DNA of 25,193 nucleotides, from contig DATKCK010000023.1 of assembly GCA_035513215.1 (NCBI GenBank), forward strand, positions 1 to 25,193. The letters are read 5' to 3'. Positions within the stretch are counted from its first letter, which is position 1. Each line of letters starts with the position of its first letter. The stretch comes from DATCZB01 sp035513215 (GTDB lineage Bacteria; Pseudomonadota; Gammaproteobacteria; Steroidobacterales; Rariloculaceae). The notes below the pieces were generated by a model. That model was not told the origin of the DNA, searched no databases, and worked only from the letters and a program-made list of their open reading frames with translations. This document shows, piece by piece, positions 1 through 7,719 of this stretch. Position numbers and translations under genes: made by a program.

Positions 1-48
1 GAAGGGCTCGGCCACCACGCCACCACTGCCGCCTGCCTGGCTTCGAAT

Positions 49-1485
49 CTATTGACTCAGTAGTTTGCGCAGCGCGTCGTTGACCTGCTTCGGGTTGGCT
101 TTGCCTTTCGAAGCTTTCATGACCTGCCCGACGAGGAACCCGAGCACCTGGGTCTTGCCGCCGCGATACTGCTCGACCTGATCGGGATTCTTCGCGATGA
201 CCTCGGCGACGAGCGCATCGATGCTCGCCGTATCGGCGATCTGCTTTAGCCCGCGCTCGGCGATGATCGCGTCGACGGTGCCTTCGCCGTTCCAGAGCGC
301 GTCGAAGACGTCCTTCGCGATCTTGCCCGAGATCGTGCCGTCCTCGATCCGGTCGAGCAGCGACCCGAGCGCGGCGGGCGAGACGCGCGACTCATCGATT
401 GCGAGATTCTCGCGATTGAGCGCCGCGCCGAGCTCGCCGATGATCCAGTTGGCGGTCGTCTTCGGTGAGGCGCTCGTGCTGGACGCGCTCGCCTCGAAGT
501 AGTCGGCGAGCGCCATGTCGGCGACGAGAATGTCGACGTCGTAGGCGGGCAGTCCGTATTCGTCGATGAAACGCGCTCGCTTGACTTGCGGCAGCTCGGG
601 CATGCTGTCCCTGACGGCCGCGATGCGCGCTTCGCTGATGGCGACCGGCAGCAGGTCCGGATCGGGGAAGTAACGATAATCGTTCGCCTCTTCCTTGCCG
701 CGCATCGGCCGCGTCTCGTCGCGGTCGGGATCGTAGAGGCGCGTCTCCTGGGCGACCTTGCCGCCTTGCTCGATCAGATCGATCTGCCGCCCCGCTTCGA
801 TCTCGATCGCTTTCTCGACGAACCGGAACGAGTTCAGGTTCTTGAGCTCGGTCCGGGTGCCGAGCTTCGTCTCGCCCTTCGGCCGTACCGAGACGTTGGC
901 ATCGCAACGAAACGAGCCTTCCTGCATGTTGCCGTCGCAGATCCCGAGATAGCGCACCAGCGTATGAATGGCGCGCATGTAGGCGCCGGCTTCGCCGGCC
1001 GAGCGGAGCTCCGGCTCCGACACGATTTCGAGCAGCGGCGTGCCGGCGCGATTGAGATCGATGCCGGACATGCCGTGAAAGTCCTCGTGCAGCGATTTGC
1101 CCGCGTCTTCCTCCAGATGCGCCCGCGTGATGCCGACCCGCTTCGTCTCTCCGTCCGTAAGCGCGATATCGATGTGGCCCGAATGCACGATCGGCAGCTC
1201 GTACTGAGAAATCTGGTAACCCTTCGGCAGATCGGGATAAAAGTAATTCTTGCGCGCGAACACGGACCTCGGCGCGATGCTGCTGCCGGTCGCAAGCCCG
1301 AATCGGATGGCCATGTCGACGACCCGCTCGTTGAGCACGGGCAAGACGCCGGGATAGCCGAGATCGACGAGGGAGGCTTGCGTGTTCGGCGCCGCGCCGT
1401 AGCGCGTCGAGGCGCCCGAGAAGATCTTGCTCTCGGTGGCTAGCTGAGCGTGGATTTCGAGACCGATGACGACTTCCCAATCCAT
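49..1485 (-). CDS. gatB: Asp/Glu-tRNA(Asn/Gln) amidotransferase subunit B
   Basis: GatB, the kinase-like subunit of the cytoplasmic GatCAB complex. It activates the side-chain carboxylate of Glu-tRNA(Gln) or Asp-tRNA(Asn) with ATP, and ammonia from GatA completes the amidation. The ATG at 1483-1485 opens with MDWEVVIGLEIHAQL, the canonical GatB N terminus. E10 and H12, and the acidic residues near 125 and 153 (in LEEDAGK and LLEIVSEPE), match the metal-binding set of the family. The NYFYPDLPKGYQISQYE block at about 80-96 is typical. The helical tail and YqeY-like domain run from about 300 to the end, finishing in KANPKQVNDALRKLLSQ. Length 478 aa is normal. It starts 8 bases after the gatA stop, as the last gene of gatC-gatA-gatB. 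The longer open frame upstream simply runs antiphase through gatA and is not an extension. Identification is very secure. Confidence 0.97.
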   Translation of the reverse strand: MDWEVVIGLEIHAQLATESKIFSGASTRYGAAPNTQASLVDLGYPGVLPVLNERVVDMAIRFGLATGSSIAPRSVFARKNYFYPDLPKGYQISQYELPIVHSGHIDIALTDGETKRVGITRAHLEEDAGKSLHEDFHGMSGIDLNRAGTPLLEIVSEPELRSAGEAGAYMRAIHTLVRYLGICDGNMQEGSFRCDANVSVRPKGETKLGTRTELKNLNSFRFVEKAIEIEAGRQIDLIEQGGKVAQETRLYDPDRDETRPMRGKEEANDYRYFPDPDLLPVAISEARIAAVRDSMPELPQVKRARFIDEYGLPAYDVDILVADMALADYFEASASSTSASPKTTANWIIGELGAALNRENLAIDESRVSPAALGSLLDRIEDGTISGKIAKDVFDALWNGEGTVDAIIAERGLKQIADTASIDALVAEVIAKNPDQVEQYRGGKTQVLGFLVGQVMKASKGKANPKQVNDALRKLLSQ

Positions 1486-1493
1486 CTCGTCTC

Positions 1494-2951
1494 TCAGTCG
1501 AACGCCTCGGGCGTCTGCAGATGCCAGTCCGTTTCGCGCTGGTAGTGGTGCGCGATCTTGAGCAGGCGCGCTTCGCTCAGGTGCGGACCGACCAGTTGGA
1601 GCCCGACCGGCAGCGCATCGACGAACCCGCAAGGTATCGAGAGCGCCGGCACGCCCGCGAGATCGGCGCCGATTGTATAGATGTCGTTCAGATACATCGC
1701 GACCGGATCGTCGGTCTTCTGACCGATGCCGAAAGCCGGCGTCGGCGTCGTCGGCCCGGCAATGACGTCGACTTCCGCGAACGCGCGCGCGAAATCCCTG
1801 GCGATCAACTGCCGCGCCTTTTGCGCCTGGAGATAGTAGGCATCGTAATAGCCGGCCGAAAGAACGTAGGTGCCGATCAGAATTCGCCGCTGCACCTCGG
1901 CGCCGAATCCTTCCTCGCGATTGCGCTCGTAGAGCTCGCGGATGTCGGAGCAGGGCGCTTCCGACCGGTGCCCGAAGCGGATGCCGTCGTAACGCGCCAG
2001 GTTCGACGACGCTTCGGCGGGCGCAACGACGTAATAGGTGGGCACGGACAGGTGCAGATTCGGCATGGAGATCGGCTTGACCGTCGCGCCGAGCTTCTCG
2101 ATCTCGCCGATCGCCGCGTGAACGCAAGCCGCATACCCCGGATCGAGCCCGTCGTCGAAAAATTCCTCGGGAACGCCGATCCGGATCGATTCCCATTCGG
2201 TCTCGAGCAGGGCAACCGAGGACGGCATCGGCTCGTCGATCGAAGTCGAGTCGCGCTCGTCGAAGCCCGCCATGGCGTCGAGCATCAAGGCGGCGTCCTC
2301 GGCCGTTCGCGTCAGCGTGCCGCCGTGATCGAGGCTCGAAGCGAAAGCGATCATTCCGTAGCGCGATACTCGGCCGTAGGTCGGCTTGAGCCCGGTCAGT
2401 CCCGACAGCGCCGCGGGCTGCCGGATCGATCCACCCGTGTCGGTGCCGGTCGCGCCGGCGCAAAGTCCGGCGGCGACGGCGGCCGCCGATCCGCCGGACG
2501 AGCCTCCGGGCACCTTGCTCGTGTCCCAGGGATTGCGAACGGGGCCGTAATAGCTCGTTTCGCTCGACGATCCCATCGCGAACTCGTCCATGTTCGTCTT
2601 GCCGAGCACGACGGCGCCGGCACGAGCGAGGCGCTCGACGACGGTCGCATCGTACGGTGAAACGAAACCATCTAGCATGCGCGAGCCGCACGTCGTTCTG
2701 ATGCCTGCCGTGCAGAAGATGTCCTTGTGCGCGATCGGCACGCCGAGCATCGGATCGTCGTCTCCGCGTGCGATTCGCTCGTCGGCGCGCGCTGCCTGTG
2801 CCAGTGCCTCGTCCCGGGTGACGGTAATGAAGCTGTTGAGCGTGGAATCGAACCGCGCAATGCGCTCGAGATAGATCTTCGTCAGCTCGACCGACGACAC
2901 GCTCCGTGCCTTCAGCGCCGCCGCCGATTGTGCCAGGGTGCGGTAGTGCAT
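1494..2951 (-). CDS. gatA: Asp/Glu-tRNA(Asn/Gln) amidotransferase subunit A
   Basis: GatA, the amidase-signature subunit that hydrolyses glutamine (or asparagine) and feeds ammonia to GatB. Length 485 aa is standard. The Ser-cisSer-Lys triad is visible: K76 in VPIAHKDIFCT, S151 in PGGSSGGSAAA and S175 in GTDTGGSIRQPAA. The spacing from K76 to S151 and S175 equals that of the well-studied Staphylococcus enzyme. The glycine/serine-rich amidase signature spans about 140-180. The gene starts 11 bases after the gatC stop, with ATG at 2949-2951 and the expected MHYRTLAQ opening. It is the middle gene of the operon. Presence of GatCAB implies that this organism makes Gln-tRNA and/or Asn-tRNA by transamidation; which of the two cannot be decided here. 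Confidence 0.97.
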   Translation of the reverse strand: MHYRTLAQSAAALKARSVSSVELTKIYLERIARFDSTLNSFITVTRDEALAQAARADERIARGDDDPMLGVPIAHKDIFCTAGIRTTCGSRMLDGFVSPYDATVVERLARAGAVVLGKTNMDEFAMGSSSETSYYGPVRNPWDTSKVPGGSSGGSAAAVAAGLCAGATGTDTGGSIRQPAALSGLTGLKPTYGRVSRYGMIAFASSLDHGGTLTRTAEDAALMLDAMAGFDERDSTSIDEPMPSSVALLETEWESIRIGVPEEFFDDGLDPGYAACVHAAIGEIEKLGATVKPISMPNLHLSVPTYYVVAPAEASSNLARYDGIRFGHRSEAPCSDIRELYERNREEGFGAEVQRRILIGTYVLSAGYYDAYYLQAQKARQLIARDFARAFAEVDVIAGPTTPTPAFGIGQKTDDPVAMYLNDIYTIGADLAGVPALSIPCGFVDALPVGLQLVGPHLSEARLLKIAHHYQRETDWHLQTPEAFD

Positions 2952-2962
2952 CGATAAGAGTC

Positions 2963-3250
2963 TTATTCGAGGACCTTCGGCACGAGATAGAGCCCGCGCT
3001 CGACCCGGGGCGCGTTTTGCTGGTAAAGCTCGTGCTGATCCGGCTCGGTAACGACGTCGGGCCGCAGGCGCTGGGCCCGGTCGAGCGGGTGGGCCATCGG
3101 GGTTACCTCGCTGGTATCGGCCGCCTGGAGCTGGTCGACGAAGGCGAGGATGCTGGTCAGCTTCGCCATCAGGTCGTAGACCTCCCCGGGCTCGATTCTG
3201 AGCCGCGCGAGCTCGCCGAGCTTTTCGATGTCTTCGAGTTTGAGCGCCAC
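2963..3250 (-). CDS. gatC: Asp/Glu-tRNA(Asn/Gln) amidotransferase subunit C
   Basis: GatC, the small clamp subunit that wraps around GatA and GatB. The conserved opening LKLEDIEKLGELARLRIEPGE and the C-terminal DVVTEPDQHELYQQNAPRV are diagnostic. I choose the GTG at 3248-3250, giving 95 aa, which is the usual GatC length. An upstream ATG at 3289 would add 13 residues of unrelated sequence (MYSSCDLDHLSGP). It would also lie upstream of the only plausible -10 box on this strand (TATAGT at 3281-3286), so it could not be on a transcript made from that box. Neither start has a strong Shine-Dalgarno sequence. First gene of gatC-gatA-gatB, divergent from mreB. Confidence 0.93.
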   Translation of the reverse strand: MALKLEDIEKLGELARLRIEPGEVYDLMAKLTSILAFVDQLQAADTSEVTPMAHPLDRAQRLRPDVVTEPDQHELYQQNAPRVERGLYLVPKVLE

Positions 3251-3261
3251 GGGGCCGGACA

Positions 3262-3277
3262 GGTGATCGAGATCACA
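3262..3277. promoter_or_regulatory. CRP/Vfr-like binding site between gatC and mreB
   Basis: The 16 bases GGTGATCGAGATCACA match the CRP core TGTGA-N6-TCACA at nine of the ten core positions and contain a perfect 6+6 inverted repeat (GTGATC / GATCAC) around a 2-base spacer. The flanks are not AT-rich, unlike the best E. coli sites. Its centre is about 60 bases upstream of the transcription start expected from the mreB -10 box at 3318-3323, which is the class I activator position. It also covers the start of transcription predicted for gatC. The match is seen directly; binding is inferred. Confidence 0.42.
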
Positions 3278-3294
3278 CGAACTATACACCTCGC

Positions 3295-3323
3295 TTGCCC
3301 GCCAGCCTACCCGTCGCTATAGT
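3295..3323 (+). promoter_or_regulatory. Putative sigma-70 promoter of the mreB operon
   Basis: TTGCCC (3295-3300, 4 of 6 to the -35 consensus), a 17-base spacer, and TATAGT (3318-3323, 5 of 6 to the -10 consensus). Transcription would begin near 3330, leaving a leader of about 28 bases before the mreB GTG. It overlaps a weaker divergent candidate for gatC on the other strand (-10 TATAGT at 3281-3286, poor -35 at 3304-3309). Predicted by eye only. Confidence 0.4.
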
Positions 3324-3357
3324 CGTTAGTTAGTCAAATCAGCACCTTTGGGCCCCT

Positions 3358-4401
3358 GTGTTAAAGAGTTTTCTCGGACATTTCTCCAACGATCTGTCCA
3401 TCGATCTCGGTACGGCCAATACCCTGATATACGTCAGGGGCCGCGGCATTGTGCTCGACGAGCCCTCCGTCGTCGCAATCCGCGAGGAGCCCGGGCGCGG
3501 TGGCAAGACGCTCGAGGCCGTCGGCATGGAAGCCAAGAACATGCTCGGCCGCACCCCGGGCCACATTACAGCGATCCGACCGCTCAAGGATGGCGTCATC
3601 GCCGACTTCGCGGTCACCGAGAAGATGCTCCAGTACTTCATCAAGAAGGCTCACGGGTCGCGATACTTTCGGCCGAGCCCGCGCGTGCTGATCTGCGTTC
3701 CTTACGGCTCGACGCAGGTCGAGCGGCGCGCAATCCGGGAGTCGGCCGAAGGCGCAGGCGCTCGCAAGGTCTATCTCGTCGAGGAGCCGATGGCCGCCGC
3801 GATCGGCGCCGGCATGCCCGTGCACGAAGCCAGGGGCTCGATGGTGCTCGACATCGGCGGCGGCACGTCCGAAGTCGCGGTCATCTCGCTCAACGGGATC
3901 GTCTACGCGGCGTCCGTGCGCATCGGCGGCGACCGTTTCGACGAGGCAATCACAAACTACGTCCGCCGCAACTACGGCATCCTGATCGGCGAGGCGACGG
4001 CCGAGCGGATCAAGCACGAGGTCGGATCAGCTTATCCCGGTCAGGACGTCAAGGAGATTTCGGTCAAGGGGCGCAATCTTTCGGAAGGCGTGCCGCGCAG
4101 CTTCACGCTGAACAGCAACGAGATTCTCGAAGCGCTCCAGGAGCCGCTGCAGGGTATCGTCGGCGCGGTCAAGGTCGCGCTCGAGCAGACGCCGCCCGAG
4201 CTCGGCTCCGACGGTGCCGAGCGCGGCATCGTGCTGACGGGCGGCGGCGCGCTGCTGACCGATATCGACAAGCTCCTGACCGAGGAAACGGGACTGCCGG
4301 TCGTCGTTGCCGACGATCCTCTGACCTGCGTCGCCCGCGGCGGCGGCCGCGTGCTGGAATTGCTCGACGAGTACGGCCCTTCGGCCTTCTCCGTGGACTA
4401 A
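3358..4401 (+). CDS. mreB: Rod shape-determining actin homologue MreB
   Basis: MreB, the bacterial actin that forms membrane-attached antiparallel filaments and guides the lateral wall synthesis machine. Length 347 aa is typical. The ATPase fold motifs are present in order: phosphate-1 DLGTANTLIY at 17-26, phosphate-2 DIGGGTSEVAV near 165-175, and the adenosine motif LTGGGALLTDIDKLL near 293-307. The N-terminal MLKSFLGHFSNDLSIDLGT agrees with gammaproteobacterial MreB, whose short amphipathic start binds the membrane. The start is a GTG at 3358-3360 with no obvious ribosome binding site. It heads the long shape operon and lies divergent from gatC, with the CRP-like site between them. Identification is very secure. 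Confidence 0.98.
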   Translation: MLKSFLGHFSNDLSIDLGTANTLIYVRGRGIVLDEPSVVAIREEPGRGGKTLEAVGMEAKNMLGRTPGHITAIRPLKDGVIADFAVTEKMLQYFIKKAHGSRYFRPSPRVLICVPYGSTQVERRAIRESAEGAGARKVYLVEEPMAAAIGAGMPVHEARGSMVLDIGGGTSEVAVISLNGIVYAASVRIGGDRFDEAITNYVRRNYGILIGEATAERIKHEVGSAYPGQDVKEISVKGRNLSEGVPRSFTLNSNEILEALQEPLQGIVGAVKVALEQTPPELGSDGAERGIVLTGGGALLTDIDKLLTEETGLPVVVADDPLTCVARGGGRVLELLDEYGPSAFSVD

Positions 4402-4432
4402 CGGCGCGAGGCGTATCGAACGGAGTATATAA

Positions 4433-5320
4433 ATGAGTGGGCCTGGAAAAGCGGCCGGCATGCCGGGGAGGGGCGAAATCTCGCTCGGGGCTCGCTTCGT
4501 CCTGCTTGCGGCGGTCTCGCTGACACTGATGGTCGTCGATCATCGCCAGGACCACCTCTCCCGAGTCCGCCAGCTCCTCACGCTGGCCGTTTACCCGCTC
4601 CATGCCGTCGTAGATCTGCCGTTCACGACATGGAGCTCGCTCGCGAGCGCCGTGTCCGATCGGCGCGAAATGATTCGCGAGAACGAGCGGCTGAAGACCC
4701 AGCTCGTGATCGCCCAGTACCGGCTACAGGGTCTGAACGCGCTGGCAAGAGAGAACCAACGCCTGCGCGAGCTGCTCGACTCCTACGAGGAGCTCGATGA
4801 GGATCGTGTCCTGATCGCAGAGATTCTCTCGGTCGATCTCGATCATTACAGCCAGCGCTTCATCATCAATCGCGGGTCGGTCGACGGCGTCTATCCCGGT
4901 CAGCCGCTGCTCGATGCCGACGGCGTCGTCGGTCAGGTCGAGTCCGTCTCCAGGATGACGTCCGAGGCGCTTCTGATCACCGATGCCGATCACGCCATAC
5001 CGGTCGCGATCGAGCGCACGGGATTGAGGACGATCGCCGAGGGGACCGGCGACAGCAACCTGCTGCGTCTGCCCTATCTGACCAACAGCGCGGACGTCGT
5101 CAAAGGCGATCGCCTCGTGACCTCGGGGCTCGGCGACGTCTTTCCGGCCGGCCGTCCCGTCGGCATCATCGAGGAGTTCGTCATGCGGCCGGGCCAGAAC
5201 TTCGCGCATGTCACGGCGAGGCCGGTGGCGGCCCTCGACCGCGATCAGGAAGTGCTGCTCGTCTGGCACGACGTGGGCGAGGGTCACGTTGAGCCGGCTG
5301 CCGGGGCGGTGCTGAAATGA
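4433..5320 (+). CDS. mreC: Rod shape-determining protein MreC
   Basis: MreC, a bitopic inner-membrane protein that activates PBP2-RodA and links it to MreB and MreD. Length 295 aa. A short basic cytoplasmic segment is followed by a transmembrane helix at about 20-36 (FVLLAAVSLTLMVV), then a coiled coil at about 75-115 (REMIRENERLKTQL... RENQRLRELL). The periplasmic beta domains follow, with the typical IINRGSVDGVYPGQPLLDADGVVGQV block at about 142-167. The start ATG at 4433-4435 has a GGAG ribosome binding site at 4422-4425. A 31-base gap separates it from mreB, and its stop overlaps the mreD start (ATGA). Family assignment is secure. Confidence 0.96.
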   Translation: MSGPGKAAGMPGRGEISLGARFVLLAAVSLTLMVVDHRQDHLSRVRQLLTLAVYPLHAVVDLPFTTWSSLASAVSDRREMIRENERLKTQLVIAQYRLQGLNALARENQRLRELLDSYEELDEDRVLIAEILSVDLDHYSQRFIINRGSVDGVYPGQPLLDADGVVGQVESVSRMTSEALLITDADHAIPVAIERTGLRTIAEGTGDSNLLRLPYLTNSADVVKGDRLVTSGLGDVFPAGRPVGIIEEFVMRPGQNFAHVTARPVAALDRDQEVLLVWHDVGEGHVEPAAGAVLK

Positions 5321-5805
5321 GGGCGGGCGGCAGTCACTGGTTCGCACCGGCCGTGAGTGTCGTTGCCGCGCTGGTTCTTGCCATCGTGCCGCTGCCCGAC
5401 TCGATTGCGCCGTTCAGGCCGGACTGGGTTGCCGTCGTTCTGCTTTACTGGTCGCTGATCGAGCCTCGCCGCTACGGGATGCTGACGGCCTTCTGGCTCG
5501 GCATCGTGCTCGACACGCTGTCGGGCTCCCTGCTCGGCCAGCATTCGCTGGCGCTGCTTTTGATCGTCTATCTGAGCCAGCGGCTTCATCTCAGGATTCG
5601 CGCGTTTCCGGCGTCGCAAGTCGCGACGCTGGTCATCGTTCTGCTTGCGCTCTACGAGCTCGTGCTGTTTCTGATCGACGGGTTCGCCGGGCGTTACGTT
5701 CCGCTGGTCGAGCGCTGGGCCCCCGTGCTGACGGGCGGGCTGCTGTGGCTGCTCGTGCTCGTCGTCGTCGAGCGCAGCCGCCAGGCCGCCGAAGCAAGGA
5801 TGTAG
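5317..5805 (+). CDS. mreD: Rod shape-determining membrane protein MreD
   Basis: MreD, a small polytopic inner-membrane partner of MreC in the elongasome. The 162 aa length and about five hydrophobic segments fit the family. FRPDWVAVVLLYWSLIEP near 32-50, followed by GMLTAFWLGIVLDTLSGSLLGQHSLALLL, is the recognisable MreD core. The ATG at 5317-5319 overlaps the mreC stop by four bases (ATGA), which suggests coupled translation. The stop lies 9 bases before mrdA. Assignment rests on motif, length and position. Confidence 0.94.
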   Translation: MRAGGSHWFAPAVSVVAALVLAIVPLPDSIAPFRPDWVAVVLLYWSLIEPRRYGMLTAFWLGIVLDTLSGSLLGQHSLALLLIVYLSQRLHLRIRAFPASQVATLVIVLLALYELVLFLIDGFAGRYVPLVERWAPVLTGGLLWLLVLVVVERSRQAAEARM

Positions 5806-5814
5806 GTCGGGACG

Positions 5815-7719
5815 ATGGTTCGCGCGCAGCCGCTGAAGGATCACTGGAAGGAACAGCGCCTGTTCCTGTCGCGGGTCATTGCCGCGGCCGTAATCGTCAC
5901 GCTGCTGACGGGCGGGCTGATCTGGCGCCTGGTGCATCTTCAGGTCGTCGACTTTCAGCGCTTCAGCGAGCTGTCGCACGGCAACCAGATCGACATCGCT
6001 CCGCTCGCGCCCACGCGCGGGCTGATCATGGACCGGAACGGACTGATTCTGGCCGAGAATGTGCCCACCTGGCAGCTCGTCGCGATCCCGGAGCAAATCG
6101 TCGATCTCGAGGCCCACCTGATCGAGCTCGAGAAGCTCGAGCTCGTCGATCCTGCCGATCGGGAAGTGCTGGTCGACCTCGTGCAATCCCGCCGGCGCTT
6201 CGAGCCCGTGACGCTTGCGAATCTGACCGAGCGTCAGGCGGCCATATTCGCCGTTCGGCGCCACCATTTCTCGGGCATCCATGTGCAGGAGGGCCTGATT
6301 CGCAATTACCCGTACGGCGCGGCAGCGGCGCATGCCGTCGGTTACGTCGGCAGGATCAGCCAGAACGATTACGAAGAGATCGATCGCGCGGATTACGCGG
6401 GAACCTTCCAGATCGGCAAGACCGGCATCGAGCGGGCCTACGAGGACCACCTGCACGGCTACTCCGGCTATCAGGAGCAGGTCGTCAATGCCCAGGGGCG
6501 CGTCATCACGGACTGGTCCAGCAACCCCGACGCTGCGCTCGAGGGGCGCCTGCCGGAGCCGGGCAGGCATGTCGTTCTCGCTCTCGATATCAGGCTGCAG
6601 CGCGTCGCAGAACAGGCGCTCGAGGGCCTTCGCGGCGCCGCCGTCGCGATCGACCCGCGCAACGGGGACGTGCTGACGCTGATCAGCACGCCGGCCTTCG
6701 ACCCGAACCGTTTCGCCATCGGATTGAGCGGGGCCGAGTTCGCCGAGCTCAACGCCGACAACAATCTGCCGTTGTTCAATCGCGCGATGGCCGGGCGTTA
6801 CCCGCCGGGATCGACCGTCAAGCCGTTCTATGGTCTTGCCGGCCTGCACTACGAGACACTGCACGTGACCGAGGATCACTTCTGCGGCGGCGAGTTCCGT
6901 TTGCCCGGCAGCTCGCGCATCTATCGCGAAGGTCCGGGCGGCCGTCACGGCGAGATGACGCTGCACACCGCGATCGTTCGATCGTGCAACGTCTACTACT
7001 ACGGTCTTGCGGTCGAGCTCGGTATCGACCGTATGGCCGAGTTCATGACCGCTTTCGGATTTGGCGCGCGCACCGGAATCGACATCAGCGGCGAAAACCC
7101 GGGGCTGATGCCGTCGCGCGAGTGGAAGCGCGAGTATTTCACGACGCGCGACCAGCAGGCCTGGTATCCGGGCGAGACGGTCAGCACGGGAATCGGTCAG
7201 GGCTACACCGAGGTCACGCCGTTGCAGCTCGCGCATGCGACGGCGAACCTGGCGGCCCGTGGCGTTCGCTACCGTCCGCGGCTGCTCGTCGCCACCGAGG
7301 ACACCGAAACGGGCGAGGCGAATCCGATCGCCGCGGAACCGCTCGCGCCGATTGCCGATGTCTCGCCCGAGCACTGGCAGCTGATCCACGACGCGTTGCT
7401 CGGCGCAACGACGGAGACGCGCGGCACGGCCTTGAGCTCGATGGGAGGCACGACGTACACGGTCGCCGGGAAGACAGGGACGGCCCAGGTCGTCGGAGTC
7501 GCGCAGGACGAGAAGTACGACGCGGAAACGCTCGATGAACAGTTCCGCGACAACGGCCTTTTCTTGGCTTACGCGCCCGTCGAGGACCCCCGGATCGCGA
7601 TCGCCGTCGTCGTCGAGAACCGAGGCGGGGGCGGTCGGACCGCCGCGCCAGTCGCGCGCCGGATCCTCGACGCGTATTTCGGAACAGAAGAGTATGTCGC
7701 AGATCTCGCTGAGTTTTGA
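5815..7719 (+). CDS. mrdA: Penicillin-binding protein 2, elongasome transpeptidase
   Basis: PBP2, the class B monofunctional transpeptidase of lateral wall growth. It cross-links strands made by RodA. Length 634 aa is normal. One N-terminal membrane anchor spans about 23-41. The non-catalytic pedestal contains APTRGLIMDRNGLILAEN at 65-82. The catalytic triad motifs are all present: SxxK as STVK at 333-336, SxN as SCN at 390-392 and KTG at 553-555. Its 3' end overlaps mrdB by 26 bases, so PBP2 and RodA, which act as a complex, are probably translated together. No defect in any active-site motif is seen. Confidence 0.97.
   Translation: MVRAQPLKDHWKEQRLFLSRVIAAAVIVTLLTGGLIWRLVHLQVVDFQRFSELSHGNQIDIAPLAPTRGLIMDRNGLILAENVPTWQLVAIPEQIVDLEAHLIELEKLELVDPADREVLVDLVQSRRRFEPVTLANLTERQAAIFAVRRHHFSGIHVQEGLIRNYPYGAAAAHAVGYVGRISQNDYEEIDRADYAGTFQIGKTGIERAYEDHLHGYSGYQEQVVNAQGRVITDWSSNPDAALEGRLPEPGRHVVLALDIRLQRVAEQALEGLRGAAVAIDPRNGDVLTLISTPAFDPNRFAIGLSGAEFAELNADNNLPLFNRAMAGRYPPGSTVKPFYGLAGLHYETLHVTEDHFCGGEFRLPGSSRIYREGPGGRHGEMTLHTAIVRSCNVYYYGLAVELGIDRMAEFMTAFGFGARTGIDISGENPGLMPSREWKREYFTTRDQQAWYPGETVSTGIGQGYTEVTPLQLAHATANLAARGVRYRPRLLVATEDTETGEANPIAAEPLAPIADVSPEHWQLIHDALLGATTETRGTALSSMGGTTYTVAGKTGTAQVVGVAQDEKYDAETLDEQFRDNGLFLAYAPVEDPRIAIAVVVENRGGGGRTAAPVARRILDAYFGTEEYVADLAEF

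Noticed and set aside
1..48. Possible gene or site downstream of gatB
   Set aside because: The 48 bases are too few to support any call and contain no clear hairpin or coding signature.
49..2691. An 880-residue minus-strand open frame that includes GatB at its end
   Set aside because: Only the last 478 residues resemble a protein family. The upstream part is arginine-rich antiphase reading of gatA.
5284..7389. A 701-residue minus-strand open frame opposite mreD and mrdA
   Set aside because: It mirrors two certain genes, has the low-complexity Arg/Asp/Gln/Leu composition of antisense GC-rich reading, and shows no domain.
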